Under the pieces are notes generated by a model, which worked only from the letters and a program-made list of their open reading frames with translations, searched no databases and had not been told where the DNA came from. A stretch of 64,000 nt of DNA, taken from Achromobacter sp. Marseille-Q4962 (lineage in GTDB: Bacteria > Pseudomonadota > Gammaproteobacteria > Burkholderiales > Burkholderiaceae_B). This document shows, in pieces, positions 1 to 7,960 of the stretch. Position 1 is the first letter of the stretch. Every line of letters begins with the position of its first letter. The position numbers and the translations under genes are program-made. The stretch spans positions 179,912-243,911 of the forward strand of contig NZ_CALSFU010000004.1 of NCBI RefSeq assembly GCF_943737005.1. Direction: 5' to 3'.

Positions 1-178
1 GCGCCGCGAGGGGTTCCTCGTCTCGGCGCAGTACATTGCTTTGGGGCATCGGTCGCTCCTTTTGCGCTCGCGGCATGCGCGTGCGAATGTCGGGAAAGAA
101 CCGATTATGAAAAGCGCCACCCCCAATCTCAAACGAAGTTATCGGCTTGTCGACCAAGCTTCGTGTCATATAAGAAAG

Positions 179-211
179 AATAAGGCCGCGGCGCCTTGCC
201 GCGGCCTTATT
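179..211 (-). terminator. Intrinsic terminator downstream of the M20 amidohydrolase
   Basis: A perfect 14-bp inverted repeat (arms 179-192 and 198-211) encloses a 5-nt loop. Read on the minus strand it is followed by a T-rich stretch, which fits termination of the amidohydrolase transcript. The plus-strand side has no U-tract, so the minus direction is preferred. Confidence 0.8.
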
Positions 212-255
212 CGCCCTGCATATAAGCAAAGACTCGCAAACGGCGGTTTCCCGGA

Positions 256-1455
256 TCAGACCGCCGGCAGGTAGGCTTCCACCAGCTTCACCCAGTAGGT
301 CGCGCCCACCGGCAGCAGCGCGTCGTTGAAATCGTAGTTCGGATTGTGTAGCTGGCACGGTCCCATGCCGTGATAGGTTTCGAGCCGGTGATCGCCGTCG
401 CCATTGCCCAGGAACAGATACGCCCCCGGCACCTTTTCGAGATAAAAGGAGAAGTCTTCCGCGCCCATGAAGGGCGGCATGTCGCGCAGCACGTGCTGCG
501 CGCCGAACGTCTGCTCGGCCACCCTGGCCGCGAACTCGGTTTCTTTTTCCCAGTTCACCAGCGGCGGATACGCGCGCACGAAATCCAGCTCGCCCGTGCC
601 GCCGTATACCTGCGGCAGCGTCGTGGCGATGCGGCGCATGTCGGCCTCGATCTTGTCCAGCGTTTCCACGGTATACGTGCGCACCGTGCCGCGCAGCACC
701 GCCTCGCCCGGAATCACGTTGTACGCATCGCCTGCGTGGATCTGCGTGATGGACAGCACGGCCTGCTCCAGCGGATTCTTGCTGCGGGAAATCACCGTCT
801 GCAACGCATGCACCATATCGGCCGCCACGATGATCGGATCCACCGACGCATGCGGCTGCGCCGCGTGCCCGCCCACGCCGCGGATCACGATGTCCCAGCG
901 GTTGCTCGAGGCCATGGTCGGCCCCGCCCGAAAGCCGAACTGGTTCACCGGCATGCCCGGCATATTGTGGATGCCGAACACCGCATCGCACGGAAAGCGC
1001 TCGAACAGGCCGTCCTCCATCATGGCGCGCGCGCCCGCGTTGCCGCCTTCCTCGGCCGGCTGGAAGATGAACACCGCCGTGCCGTCGAAATTGCGATGCG
1101 TGGCCAGATACTGCGCCGCGCCCAGCAGCATGGTGGTGTGCCCGTCATGTCCACAGCCGTGCATGCGGCCGCTGACGGTGGACTTGTGCGCGAACCGGTT
1201 GTGCTCCGGCATCGGCAGCGCATCCATGTCCGCGCGCAAGCCTATCGTCTTCTTGCCGCTGCCCGCGCGCAGAACGCCCACCACCCCGGTTTTCCCCAGG
1301 CCCGTGTGGACTTCCAGCCCCCATTTGCGCAGCCGCTCGGCCACCAGCGCGGAAGTGCGGGTTTCGTTGAACGCCAGCTCGGGATGGGCATGGATGTCGC
1401 GGCGCAATTCGGTGAGCTCGCCGTGCGCGCGCTCGATTTCGGCAATAGTCTTCAT
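256..1455 (-). CDS. M20 family amidohydrolase (hippurate hydrolase-like)
   Basis: This 399-aa protein is a full-length M20D metallopeptidase of the kind that hydrolyses N-acyl or N-aroyl amino acids in the cytoplasm. Seen in the sequence: the RADMDALP block, the metal-binding HGCGHDGH motif near residues 98-105, the catalytic EE pair in FQPAEEGG near residue 133, and a C-terminal ligand His in QLHNPNYDFND. There is no signal peptide. It lies 70 bp downstream of a sigma-54 regulator on the same strand, separated by a stem-loop, and ends at a strong terminator. The start ATG has no obvious Shine-Dalgarno sequence. Family assignment is firm; the substrate is unknown. Confidence 0.9.
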   Translation of the reverse strand: MKTIAEIERAHGELTELRRDIHAHPELAFNETRTSALVAERLRKWGLEVHTGLGKTGVVGVLRAGSGKKTIGLRADMDALPMPEHNRFAHKSTVSGRMHGCGHDGHTTMLLGAAQYLATHRNFDGTAVFIFQPAEEGGNAGARAMMEDGLFERFPCDAVFGIHNMPGMPVNQFGFRAGPTMASSNRWDIVIRGVGGHAAQPHASVDPIIVAADMVHALQTVISRSKNPLEQAVLSITQIHAGDAYNVIPGEAVLRGTVRTYTVETLDKIEADMRRIATTLPQVYGGTGELDFVRAYPPLVNWEKETEFAARVAEQTFGAQHVLRDMPPFMGAEDFSFYLEKVPGAYLFLGNGDGDHRLETYHGMGPCQLHNPNYDFNDALLPVGATYWVKLVEAYLPAV

Positions 1456-1458
1456 GGC

Positions 1459-1467
1459 TGTGGATAA
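1459..1467 (-). promoter_or_regulatory. Exact DnaA box
   Basis: An exact TTATCCACA lies on the minus strand, directly upstream of the amidohydrolase start. It is one of eight exact copies in the window and could bind or titrate DnaA. A role at this gene is inference only. Confidence 0.5.
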
Positions 1468-1503
1468 GTTGGGTGCGAGATGGTTCGTTTTAGCACGCGT
1501 GCC

Positions 1504-1533
1504 GGCGGCTGAACATCGTCCTGTTCAGCCGCC
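1504..1533 (-). terminator. Stem-loop at the 3' end of the sigma-54 regulator gene
   Basis: A perfect 12-bp inverted repeat with a 6-nt loop overlaps the stop codon of the regulator. No clear U-tract follows on the minus strand, so it may attenuate or protect the regulator transcript ahead of the amidohydrolase rather than terminate fully. Confidence 0.5.
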
Positions 1534-3153
1534 CCGGGCCAGTATCTTGTACAGATGCGAGCGCGCGATACCCAGTTTCTCGGCCGCCTTTTTCTTGTTG
1601 CCTCCCGTTTCCGCGACGGCGCGCAACACCGCGTGGTAGGCGAGCTCGTCGAGCCGGCCCGTCCGGACCGGCGCCGGTGGAATTTCCGCTTCTCCCGCGG
1701 CATTGCGCTCGAAGTCCTGCACGCGCAGTTCTTCCATGTCGCAGAACACCAGCGCTTCCTCCACGCGCTGGCGGAGCTGGCGGACGTTGCCGGGCCAATC
1801 GCGGTTGGCCAGGTAGCGGATGACGTCGCCGCTGATGCGCGGCACCGGCATGCCATTGCGGCGGCAGAAACCGTGCACGAAGTGCTGCAGGAGCTCGGGA
1901 ATGTCCTCGCGCCGATGGCGCAGGGCAGGGATGCGCAGCACGACGCCGCTCAGGCGGTAATACAGATCCAGTCGGAATCGCTCGGCGTCGATCAGCCCTT
2001 GCATGTGGCGGTTGGTTGCGGTGATGAGGCGGAAGTTCACCTGCCGCGATTCGCCGCCGCCCAGCGGCTCGATGCGGCGGTCTTCCAGAACACGCAGCAG
2101 CTTGACCTGCATCTCCAGGGGAATATCGCCCACCTCGTCCAAAAACAGCGTGCCGCCGCCGGCCTGTTCGATGCGTCCGCGCTGGCCGCGCCGGTTGCCT
2201 CCCGTGAAGGCCCCGGCTTCGTATCCGAACAGCTCCGCCTCGATGAGCGTCGCCGGCAGCGCGGCCAGGTTCAGGCTCACCAGCGGCGCCCCGCCATCGC
2301 CGTGGGCCGTGCGGTGAATGGCCTGCGCCACGAGTTCCTTGCCGGTTCCGCTTTCGCCCAGGACCAGCACCGGCACGTCCAGGTGCGCCACCGTCTCTAT
2401 CTCGCGCCGCAGGCGCTGCATGGGCGCGCTGCGCCCGATCAGCAGGCCCGCCGCGCCATGGTCTGGCGTGTCGCTTTCCTGCTCGGCGCGGCGTTGGATC
2501 ACCGTGCGCTGCATGCGGAACACGGCCTCGGGCTCTTTGAACAGAACCTGGCCGATGGCCCCCACGACTTCGTCCCCGCGACGGATGGGCAGCCGGTTCA
2601 CCACCCGCGTCACCCCCAGCATGTGCTGCAGTTGCGCGATCTCCGCCTTGCCGGACCGCGCCACCTCCGGCAGGCGCGAGTTCGGGATCACCTTCGCGGC
2701 GGGCTGCCCAATCGCCTCGCCGCGTTTCAGTCCCAGGAAGCGCTCGTGGACTTCGCTGATGTAGCACATGCGTCCCTGGACATCCGCCACGGTCACCGCT
2801 TGATAGGGGTTGCTGATCATGAAGCCGAATATCTCGGTGGCGAAAGGCACCGCCGCGATGAAATCGAATAGAGGGCCCGCGCGCTCCGCGCGGCGCAGCA
2901 GCACGGCGCAACCGTCGCCCTGCGGACAGCCCAGCGCCAGGAACCGGCCCTGCTGGCCCGCGTCCACCTCGAAAAGGCGTTCGGCGCCGTCCCTGCCGAC
3001 CGCGTTCCGCGCAGCCCCGGCGCAGGCATCCCGCACGGCCGCCTGGTCCGCGGCGCCCCGGCTCCAGACCACGCGCCAATCGCCGTCGAACACGACGATG
3101 CTCAGCTCCGCCCGTGTACTCAATGAGGACAACAGTGTCTCCTTTCTGTCCAC
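1525..3153 (-). CDS. Sigma-54-dependent transcriptional activator (PAS, AAA+, Fis HTH)
   Basis: This enhancer-binding protein of up to 542 aa probably activates the divergent acyl-CoA operon, which has a consensus sigma-54 promoter. Seen: a PAS-like sensor around residues 110-190, Walker A GESGTGKE, an AAA+ core with Walker B TLFLDEVGD, and a C-terminal Fis-type helix-turn-helix in the last 45 residues. The sigma-54 contact loop reads GAFTGG instead of the canonical GAFTGA. The longest frame starts at GTG 3153. A TTG at 3132 has a better-placed AAAGGAG Shine-Dalgarno, so the true start may be 7 codons in. The effector is unknown, but the PAS and context suggest an acid or acyl-CoA signal. Confidence 0.9.
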   Translation of the reverse strand: MDRKETLLSSLSTRAELSIVVFDGDWRVVWSRGAADQAAVRDACAGAARNAVGRDGAERLFEVDAGQQGRFLALGCPQGDGCAVLLRRAERAGPLFDFIAAVPFATEIFGFMISNPYQAVTVADVQGRMCYISEVHERFLGLKRGEAIGQPAAKVIPNSRLPEVARSGKAEIAQLQHMLGVTRVVNRLPIRRGDEVVGAIGQVLFKEPEAVFRMQRTVIQRRAEQESDTPDHGAAGLLIGRSAPMQRLRREIETVAHLDVPVLVLGESGTGKELVAQAIHRTAHGDGGAPLVSLNLAALPATLIEAELFGYEAGAFTGGNRRGQRGRIEQAGGGTLFLDEVGDIPLEMQVKLLRVLEDRRIEPLGGGESRQVNFRLITATNRHMQGLIDAERFRLDLYYRLSGVVLRIPALRHRREDIPELLQHFVHGFCRRNGMPVPRISGDVIRYLANRDWPGNVRQLRQRVEEALVFCDMEELRVQDFERNAAGEAEIPPAPVRTGRLDELAYHAVLRAVAETGGNKKKAAEKLGIARSHLYKILARGG

Positions 3154-3169
3154 ACCTGTCTTTATTGAG
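3119..3169. promoter_or_regulatory. Inverted repeat, candidate enhancer or operator site of the sigma-54 regulator
   Basis: Two 13-bp arms at 3119-3131 and 3157-3169 are inverted copies with two mismatches. They lie 50-100 bp upstream of the -24/-12 promoter, a plausible place for activator binding, and overlap the 5' end of the regulator gene, so they could also mediate autoregulation. The repeat is observed; the function is inferred. Confidence 0.4.
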
Positions 3170-3215
3170 AACAGTCTAATGTCATACGCCGGGAACCTCC
3201 AAGGGAAAACCGGGT

Positions 3216-3231
3216 TGGCACGTTCATTGCT
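3216..3231 (+). promoter_or_regulatory. Sigma-54 (-24/-12) promoter of the acyl-CoA operon
   Basis: TGGCAC at 3216-3221, five bases, then TTGCT at 3227-3231 match the RpoN consensus, with exactly ten bases between the invariant GG and GC. It lies about 40 bp upstream of the first gene of the operon and opposite a divergent sigma-54 activator gene. Confidence 0.85.
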
Positions 3232-3271
3232 TCAGGAGTGTACGCAATAAATACACATCTAGGAGTCTGCC

Positions 3272-4816
3272 ATGTCCTGGCAACCGGAAGTCGACGAACT
3301 GCAATACCGCAAGAAACTGGCTATGAAGATGGGCGGGCCGGACAAGGTCCAACGCCACAAGGACGCAGGCAAGCTGACCGTGCGCGAACGCGTGGAGGCG
3401 GTGGCCGATGCGGACAGCTTCAACGAAATAGGCGTGCTGGCGGGCAGCGGCCAGTACGACGCCTCGGGCAAGTTGCTGGACTTCACGCCGTCGAATCTCG
3501 TCATCGGCCATGCCCGGATCCAGGGCAGGCCCGTCGTGCTCATGGGAGACGACTTCACGGTGCGGGGCGGCGCCAACGATGGCGCGGTCGGCGAGAAGCT
3601 CATCTATGCGGAACGCATGGCCGCAGACCTGCGGCTTCCCATCATCCGCCTGGTGGACGGCACGGGCGGCGGCGGTTCGGTGCGCAATATCGAGACCAAG
3701 GGCCACACGCTCATCCCCACCATGAAAGTCTGGCGGCACGTGGTGGAAAACATGACGCGGGTGCCGGTGGTGTCCCTGGCGCTGGGCTCGGTGGCGGGCA
3801 TGGGCGCGGCGCGCGTCGCGGCCAGCCACTACTCGGTCATGGTCAAGGACACGTCCCAGCTCTTCAACGCCGGCCCGCCCGTCGTGGCGCGCACGGGCCA
3901 GATCGTCTCCAAGAACGAGCTGGGCGGCAGCCAGATCCATACGCGCAATGGCGTGGTGGACGACGAGGCCGACAGCGAGGAGGAGGCCTTCGAGCGCGCG
4001 CGGCGCTTTCTCTCGTATCTGCCGTCCTCGGTTTTCGAACTGCCTCCGCGCGGGCCCGCGCCCGCCGAGGCGGCCAACCAGGAATGGCTGCTTTCGGCCA
4101 TCCCGCGCGACTCCCGCTCGGTCTACAAGATCCGCCCCATCGTCGAAGCGCTGGCCGACCCCGGCAGCTTCATGGAGATGGGCCGCAAATGGGGCAAGGC
4201 CCTGGTTACGGGATTGGCCCGTATAGACGGATGGCCCGTCGCCGTGCTTGCCAGCGACCCTTATCACTATGGCGGCGGCTGGGACCGCGCGACGGCCGAG
4301 AAACTGACGCGCTTCGTCGATCTTGCGCAGGCGTTTCACCTGCCCGTGGTGAATCTGGTGGACATTGCCGGATTCCAGATCGGCGTGGACGCCGAAAAAT
4401 CGGGCGTGATGCGCTACGGCGTGCGCGCGCTGGCCGCCGTGTACCAGGCCACGGTTCCCTGGTGCTCCATCATCATCCGGCGCGCCTATGGCGTGGCCGC
4501 CGCGGCCCACCAGCACATGGGCCGCCACAACTTCCGCTATGCCTGGCCATCGGCGAACTGGGGCTCTCTTCCCATCGAGGGCGGCCTGGAAGTGGCCTAC
4601 AAGGCCGAAATCGAAGGCGCCGACGATCCCGAACGCAAGCGCGCCGAAATCGAGCAGCGCGTGCGCAGCCTGACTTCGCCGTTCCGCAGCGCGGAAGCGT
4701 TCGTAATCGAAGACATCATCGATCCCCGCCAGACCCGAAACAAACTGGTGGATTTCGTCAACCTGACCGCCCGCCTGCGCGAGCCCGGCCAGGTCAGCTT
4801 CGGCATCCGTCCTTGA
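3272..4816 (+). CDS. Acyl-CoA carboxylase carboxyltransferase subunit
   Basis: This 514-aa protein is of the propionyl/methylcrotonyl-CoA carboxylase beta type and transfers CO2 from carboxybiotin to an acyl-CoA. Seen: N- and C-terminal crotonase-like carboxyltransferase halves, with glycine-rich acyl-CoA or biotin-binding segments at GTGGGGSVRN and LVDIAGFQIG, and the usual length for the family. A strong AGGAG precedes the ATG. It is the first gene behind the sigma-54 promoter. The biotin carboxylase and biotin carrier are encoded separately downstream, so the enzyme is probably a three-subunit complex. The acyl-CoA substrate cannot be read from sequence. Confidence 0.9.
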   Translation: MSWQPEVDELQYRKKLAMKMGGPDKVQRHKDAGKLTVRERVEAVADADSFNEIGVLAGSGQYDASGKLLDFTPSNLVIGHARIQGRPVVLMGDDFTVRGGANDGAVGEKLIYAERMAADLRLPIIRLVDGTGGGGSVRNIETKGHTLIPTMKVWRHVVENMTRVPVVSLALGSVAGMGAARVAASHYSVMVKDTSQLFNAGPPVVARTGQIVSKNELGGSQIHTRNGVVDDEADSEEEAFERARRFLSYLPSSVFELPPRGPAPAEAANQEWLLSAIPRDSRSVYKIRPIVEALADPGSFMEMGRKWGKALVTGLARIDGWPVAVLASDPYHYGGGWDRATAEKLTRFVDLAQAFHLPVVNLVDIAGFQIGVDAEKSGVMRYGVRALAAVYQATVPWCSIIIRRAYGVAAAAHQHMGRHNFRYAWPSANWGSLPIEGGLEVAYKAEIEGADDPERKRAEIEQRVRSLTSPFRSAEAFVIEDIIDPRQTRNKLVDFVNLTARLREPGQVSFGIRP

Positions 4817-4875
4817 AGGCCAGACGCCGCACACCACGACAACGGGCCGTTTCGCCCGGCATATGGAGACTTCAC

Positions 4876-5868
4876 ATGTTTTCTCGCAGACACTGCGTCA
4901 GGTCGCTGGGCCTCGCCCTGCTCGCTGCCATGACAGGCGTCTTGCCGCCTGCGGCCGGCGCGGCCGACGCCAAGTGGCCTTCCAAGCCCATCACCATCAT
5001 CGTGCCGTTTCCCGCGGGCGGCATGACCGACGTGCTGGCCCGCCGCATGGCCAAAGACATGAGCGACGCGCTGCATCAATCGGTGGTCGTGGAAAACCGC
5101 GCCGGCGCGAGCGGCCAGATCGGCACGCAATTCGTCGCGCGCGCCGAGCCCGACGGCTACACCCTGCTGGTCTCGGCCACGCATCACGTCATCAACCCCG
5201 CCGTGCGCGCCAATCTTCCCTATGACGCGCGCAAGGACTTCACCCCCCTGGCCTTGCTGGCCACCACGCCGAACCTGCTCGTCGTCAACAACAACGTCCC
5301 CGTCAATGACGTGCAGGGTTTCGTTGCGTACGCCAAACAGCGTCCAGGCGGCGTAATGTTCGGCTCTTCCAGCATCGGCGGAGCCACCCATCTGTCCGGC
5401 GAACTGTTCAAGCTCGAAACCGGCGCGCCGATGACGCACGTGCCGTACAAGGGGGCCTCGCCCGCGCTTACCGACCTGCTGGGCGGCCAGATCCCCGCGC
5501 TGTTCCATGACGTGATGACCATGGCGCCCTATGTGCGCGACGGCCGGGTCAAGGCGCTGGGCGTTACCTCGTCCAGGCGCAGCGCGGCCTTGCCCCAGGT
5601 GCCCACTATCGCGGAGCAGGGCGTTCCGGGTTACGAGGCCATCACCTGGATCGGCTTCTACGGGCCGGCCGGCCTTGCTCCGGCCATCGCCGCACGGCTC
5701 AATGAGCTCGCCCGCGCCAGCATGAACAGCAGCCAGGCCAGGCCCTGGTTCGCGGAGAACGGCACGGAACCGGGAGACATGGATCTCGCCCGGTTCGCCG
5801 GGTTCGTCAACAGCGAGCTCGACAAGTGGAAGAACGTCGTCGCGCGAGCGGGAGTGAAAATTGAATAA
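4876..5868 (+). CDS. Bug/TctC-family periplasmic solute receptor
   Basis: This 330-aa protein has a cleavable signal peptide (RRH, a hydrophobic core, then AGAADA near residue 30) followed by the family signature WPSKPITIIVPFPAGGMTD. Bug proteins bind carboxylates or other small organics in the periplasm. The position between carboxylase and acyl-CoA synthetase genes suggests it captures the substrate of this pathway. No TctA/TctB membrane genes accompany it; a complete tctCBA set exists at 48.5-51.6 kb. A GGAG lies upstream of ATG 4876. It overlaps the next gene by 8 nt. Confidence 0.92.
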   Translation: MFSRRHCVRSLGLALLAAMTGVLPPAAGAADAKWPSKPITIIVPFPAGGMTDVLARRMAKDMSDALHQSVVVENRAGASGQIGTQFVARAEPDGYTLLVSATHHVINPAVRANLPYDARKDFTPLALLATTPNLLVVNNNVPVNDVQGFVAYAKQRPGGVMFGSSSIGGATHLSGELFKLETGAPMTHVPYKGASPALTDLLGGQIPALFHDVMTMAPYVRDGRVKALGVTSSRRSAALPQVPTIAEQGVPGYEAITWIGFYGPAGLAPAIAARLNELARASMNSSQARPWFAENGTEPGDMDLARFAGFVNSELDKWKNVVARAGVKIE

Positions 5869-7960
5869 GCCGTCCTGCGCCAGCGCCATGCTGGATCTGT
5901 TGAATCCGCGCCGGGTTGCCGTACTGGGCGCGTCCGAGAACCCGATCAAGGCGGGCGGGCGTCCGATCGCCTACATGCAAAGACATGGCTTTGCCGGAGA
6001 GGTCTACCCCATCAACCCCAATCGTGCCGAGGTCCAGGGGTTGCACAGCTACAAAACGCTGGCCGACCTTCCTCAATCACCCGACCTCGTCGTGATCAGC
6101 GTGGCCGGCAAGGATGTGGAAGCCGCCGTGGAGCAGTGCGTGAGCGTGGGCGCCAGGGGCGCGGTGATCTATTCTTCCGGCTTTGCCGAGCTGGGCCCGG
6201 AAGGAGAGCGCGCCCAGCAACGCCTGGTGGCGCGCGCCCGGCAAGCCGGGCTGCGGCTGTTCGGCCCCAATACGCAGGGCATCGCCAATTTCCGCTCCAA
6301 CGCCATCCTGAGTTTTTCCACGATGATCAACGAGTGCCCGCCCCAGGACGGCGGCATCGCCATCGTGAGCCAGAGCGGCGCCGGCGCCGCCATCGTCTAC
6401 GGCGGCCTGCGGCGCCAGGGCCTGGGCGTGCGCTACCTGGTCGCCACCGGGAACGAAGCCGATCTCGACACCGGTGAGACGGTGCTCGGCGTGCTCGAGG
6501 ACCCGGACCTGCGGCTGGTGCTGATGTACGCGGAATCGCTGCGCGACCCCGGCACGCTTGTCCGGGCCGCGAGGCTGGCCGCGCAACGGGATGTCCCCAT
6601 CCTGGCCGTCAAGGCCGGCCGCACGCAGGCTGGCCAGCAGACCGCCAGCTCGCATACGGGAGCGCTTGCCAGCGAGGATGCCCTGGCCGACGCATTCCTG
6701 CGGCAGAACAACATCGTCCGCCTGCGCGATTTTCAGGAGCTGATCGAATACGCGCCGCTTTTCGAGCGGCGCGCCCGGCCGCGCGGCAATCGCATCGTCG
6801 CCATCAGCAACTCGGGAGCGACCTGCGTGCTGGCGGCCGACGCCGCCGAGCAGAACGGCATGGCGCTGGGACGCTTCTCCCCGGCGGAAACCGAGACGCT
6901 GCGCGGGGTGCTTCCTCCGTTCGTCGCGCCACGCAACCCCATCGACATGACGACGGCGCTGCTGGGGCAGCCGGACATCTACGGACGCGCGCTGCAGGCC
7001 GTCGCGCAAAGCGGCGCCGCGGACAGCTTCTTCGTCGGGTTTCCCATCGGCGGCGAAGGCTACGACATGGCGTATTTCGCCCGGCAGACCTCGGACTTCG
7101 TGGCGCAGACCGGCCTGCCGGTCACGGTGTGCGCCGTGCAGGACTGGGTGGCGCGCGAGTTCCGCGAACGCGGCGTTCCGGTCTTCGAAAGCGAGTTCCG
7201 CGCCATACGCGGACTGGCCATGCTCAGGGCGTATACGCAGAACCGGACGCTGGCGTCCCAAAGCGCCGAACGCCTTCCCGCCGTTCCCGCATCGCCTCAG
7301 GGCCGCGCCCTCAACGAGCCGGACAGCCTTGCGCTGGTCGCCGAAGCGGGCCTGCCTGTCGCGCGCCGCCAGTGGTGCCGCCAGCGGGACGAGGTTGCGC
7401 GGGCCTTCGCCTCGCTGCCCGCGCCCCTGGCCGCAAAAGGCGTTTGCGCGGCCATCACCCACAAGTCGGATCATGGCCTGGTGCGGCTGGGCATTGCCGG
7501 CGTCGACCAGGCCCTTCGGGCATGGGACGATTATGCGGAAATCGTGCGCGGCCTGAAGGCGCCCTTCGACGGCCTGCTGCTGGCCGAGCAGTGCCGCGGC
7601 GACTTCGAACTGGCGGTCGGCGCGCATTGGGATCCGGTGTTCGGGCCCGTGGTCATGGTGGGGCAGGGCGGCGTACTCGTGGAGGCGCTGCGGGACACGC
7701 AATTCCTGGTCTGGCCGTTTGACGCCGCGCAGGCGCAGGCCGCCATCGAACGCCTGGACGTCGCGCGCGGATTCGTCGCCACCCGCAACCTGGCTGCCGT
7801 GGACACGCGCGAACTGGCGGCGTTGCTCGTGCGGCTTGGCGCGTGGTTCGCGGCAGGGCAGGGGAAGTACCTATCGGTGGACGCCAACCCCGTCATGGTG
7901 CGGCGAGGCGCTGCGCCGATGGTGGTCGATGCCGTCGTCATCCAGGGAGAAAACACATGA
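5861..7960 (+). CDS. Acyl-CoA synthetase, ADP/NDP-forming
   Basis: This 699-aa single-chain enzyme probably activates a carboxylic acid to its CoA thioester using ATP and releasing ADP. Domain order seen: CoA-binding Rossmann domain (about 1-130, VAVLGASENP), succinyl-CoA ligase-like domain (about 140-300) with the phosphohistidine-type segment SSHTGAL near residue 266, a further ligase domain, then a C-terminal ATP-grasp domain (about 480-690). The start is taken as TTG 5861, with GGAG 7 nt upstream, overlapping the receptor gene. ATG 5888 is the alternative. It is the probable first enzyme of the operon's pathway. Confidence 0.88.
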   Translation: MNKPSCASAMLDLLNPRRVAVLGASENPIKAGGRPIAYMQRHGFAGEVYPINPNRAEVQGLHSYKTLADLPQSPDLVVISVAGKDVEAAVEQCVSVGARGAVIYSSGFAELGPEGERAQQRLVARARQAGLRLFGPNTQGIANFRSNAILSFSTMINECPPQDGGIAIVSQSGAGAAIVYGGLRRQGLGVRYLVATGNEADLDTGETVLGVLEDPDLRLVLMYAESLRDPGTLVRAARLAAQRDVPILAVKAGRTQAGQQTASSHTGALASEDALADAFLRQNNIVRLRDFQELIEYAPLFERRARPRGNRIVAISNSGATCVLAADAAEQNGMALGRFSPAETETLRGVLPPFVAPRNPIDMTTALLGQPDIYGRALQAVAQSGAADSFFVGFPIGGEGYDMAYFARQTSDFVAQTGLPVTVCAVQDWVAREFRERGVPVFESEFRAIRGLAMLRAYTQNRTLASQSAERLPAVPASPQGRALNEPDSLALVAEAGLPVARRQWCRQRDEVARAFASLPAPLAAKGVCAAITHKSDHGLVRLGIAGVDQALRAWDDYAEIVRGLKAPFDGLLLAEQCRGDFELAVGAHWDPVFGPVVMVGQGGVLVEALRDTQFLVWPFDAAQAQAAIERLDVARGFVATRNLAAVDTRELAALLVRLGAWFAAGQGKYLSVDANPVMVRRGAAPMVVDAVVIQGENT

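Noticed and set aside
1..29. Imperfect hairpin at the window edge
   Set aside because: The arms pair only with a bulge and no U-tract follows. The upstream gene, if any, lies outside the window, so a terminator cannot be supported.
370..1467. 365-codon plus-strand frame opposite the amidohydrolase
   Set aside because: It is the antisense shadow of a clear M20 gene, Arg/His-rich with no recognisable motif, as high-GC DNA commonly produces.
3224..4837. 537-codon minus-strand frame opposite the carboxyltransferase
   Set aside because: Antisense shadow of a conserved enzyme gene; composition and lack of motifs show it is not a protein gene.
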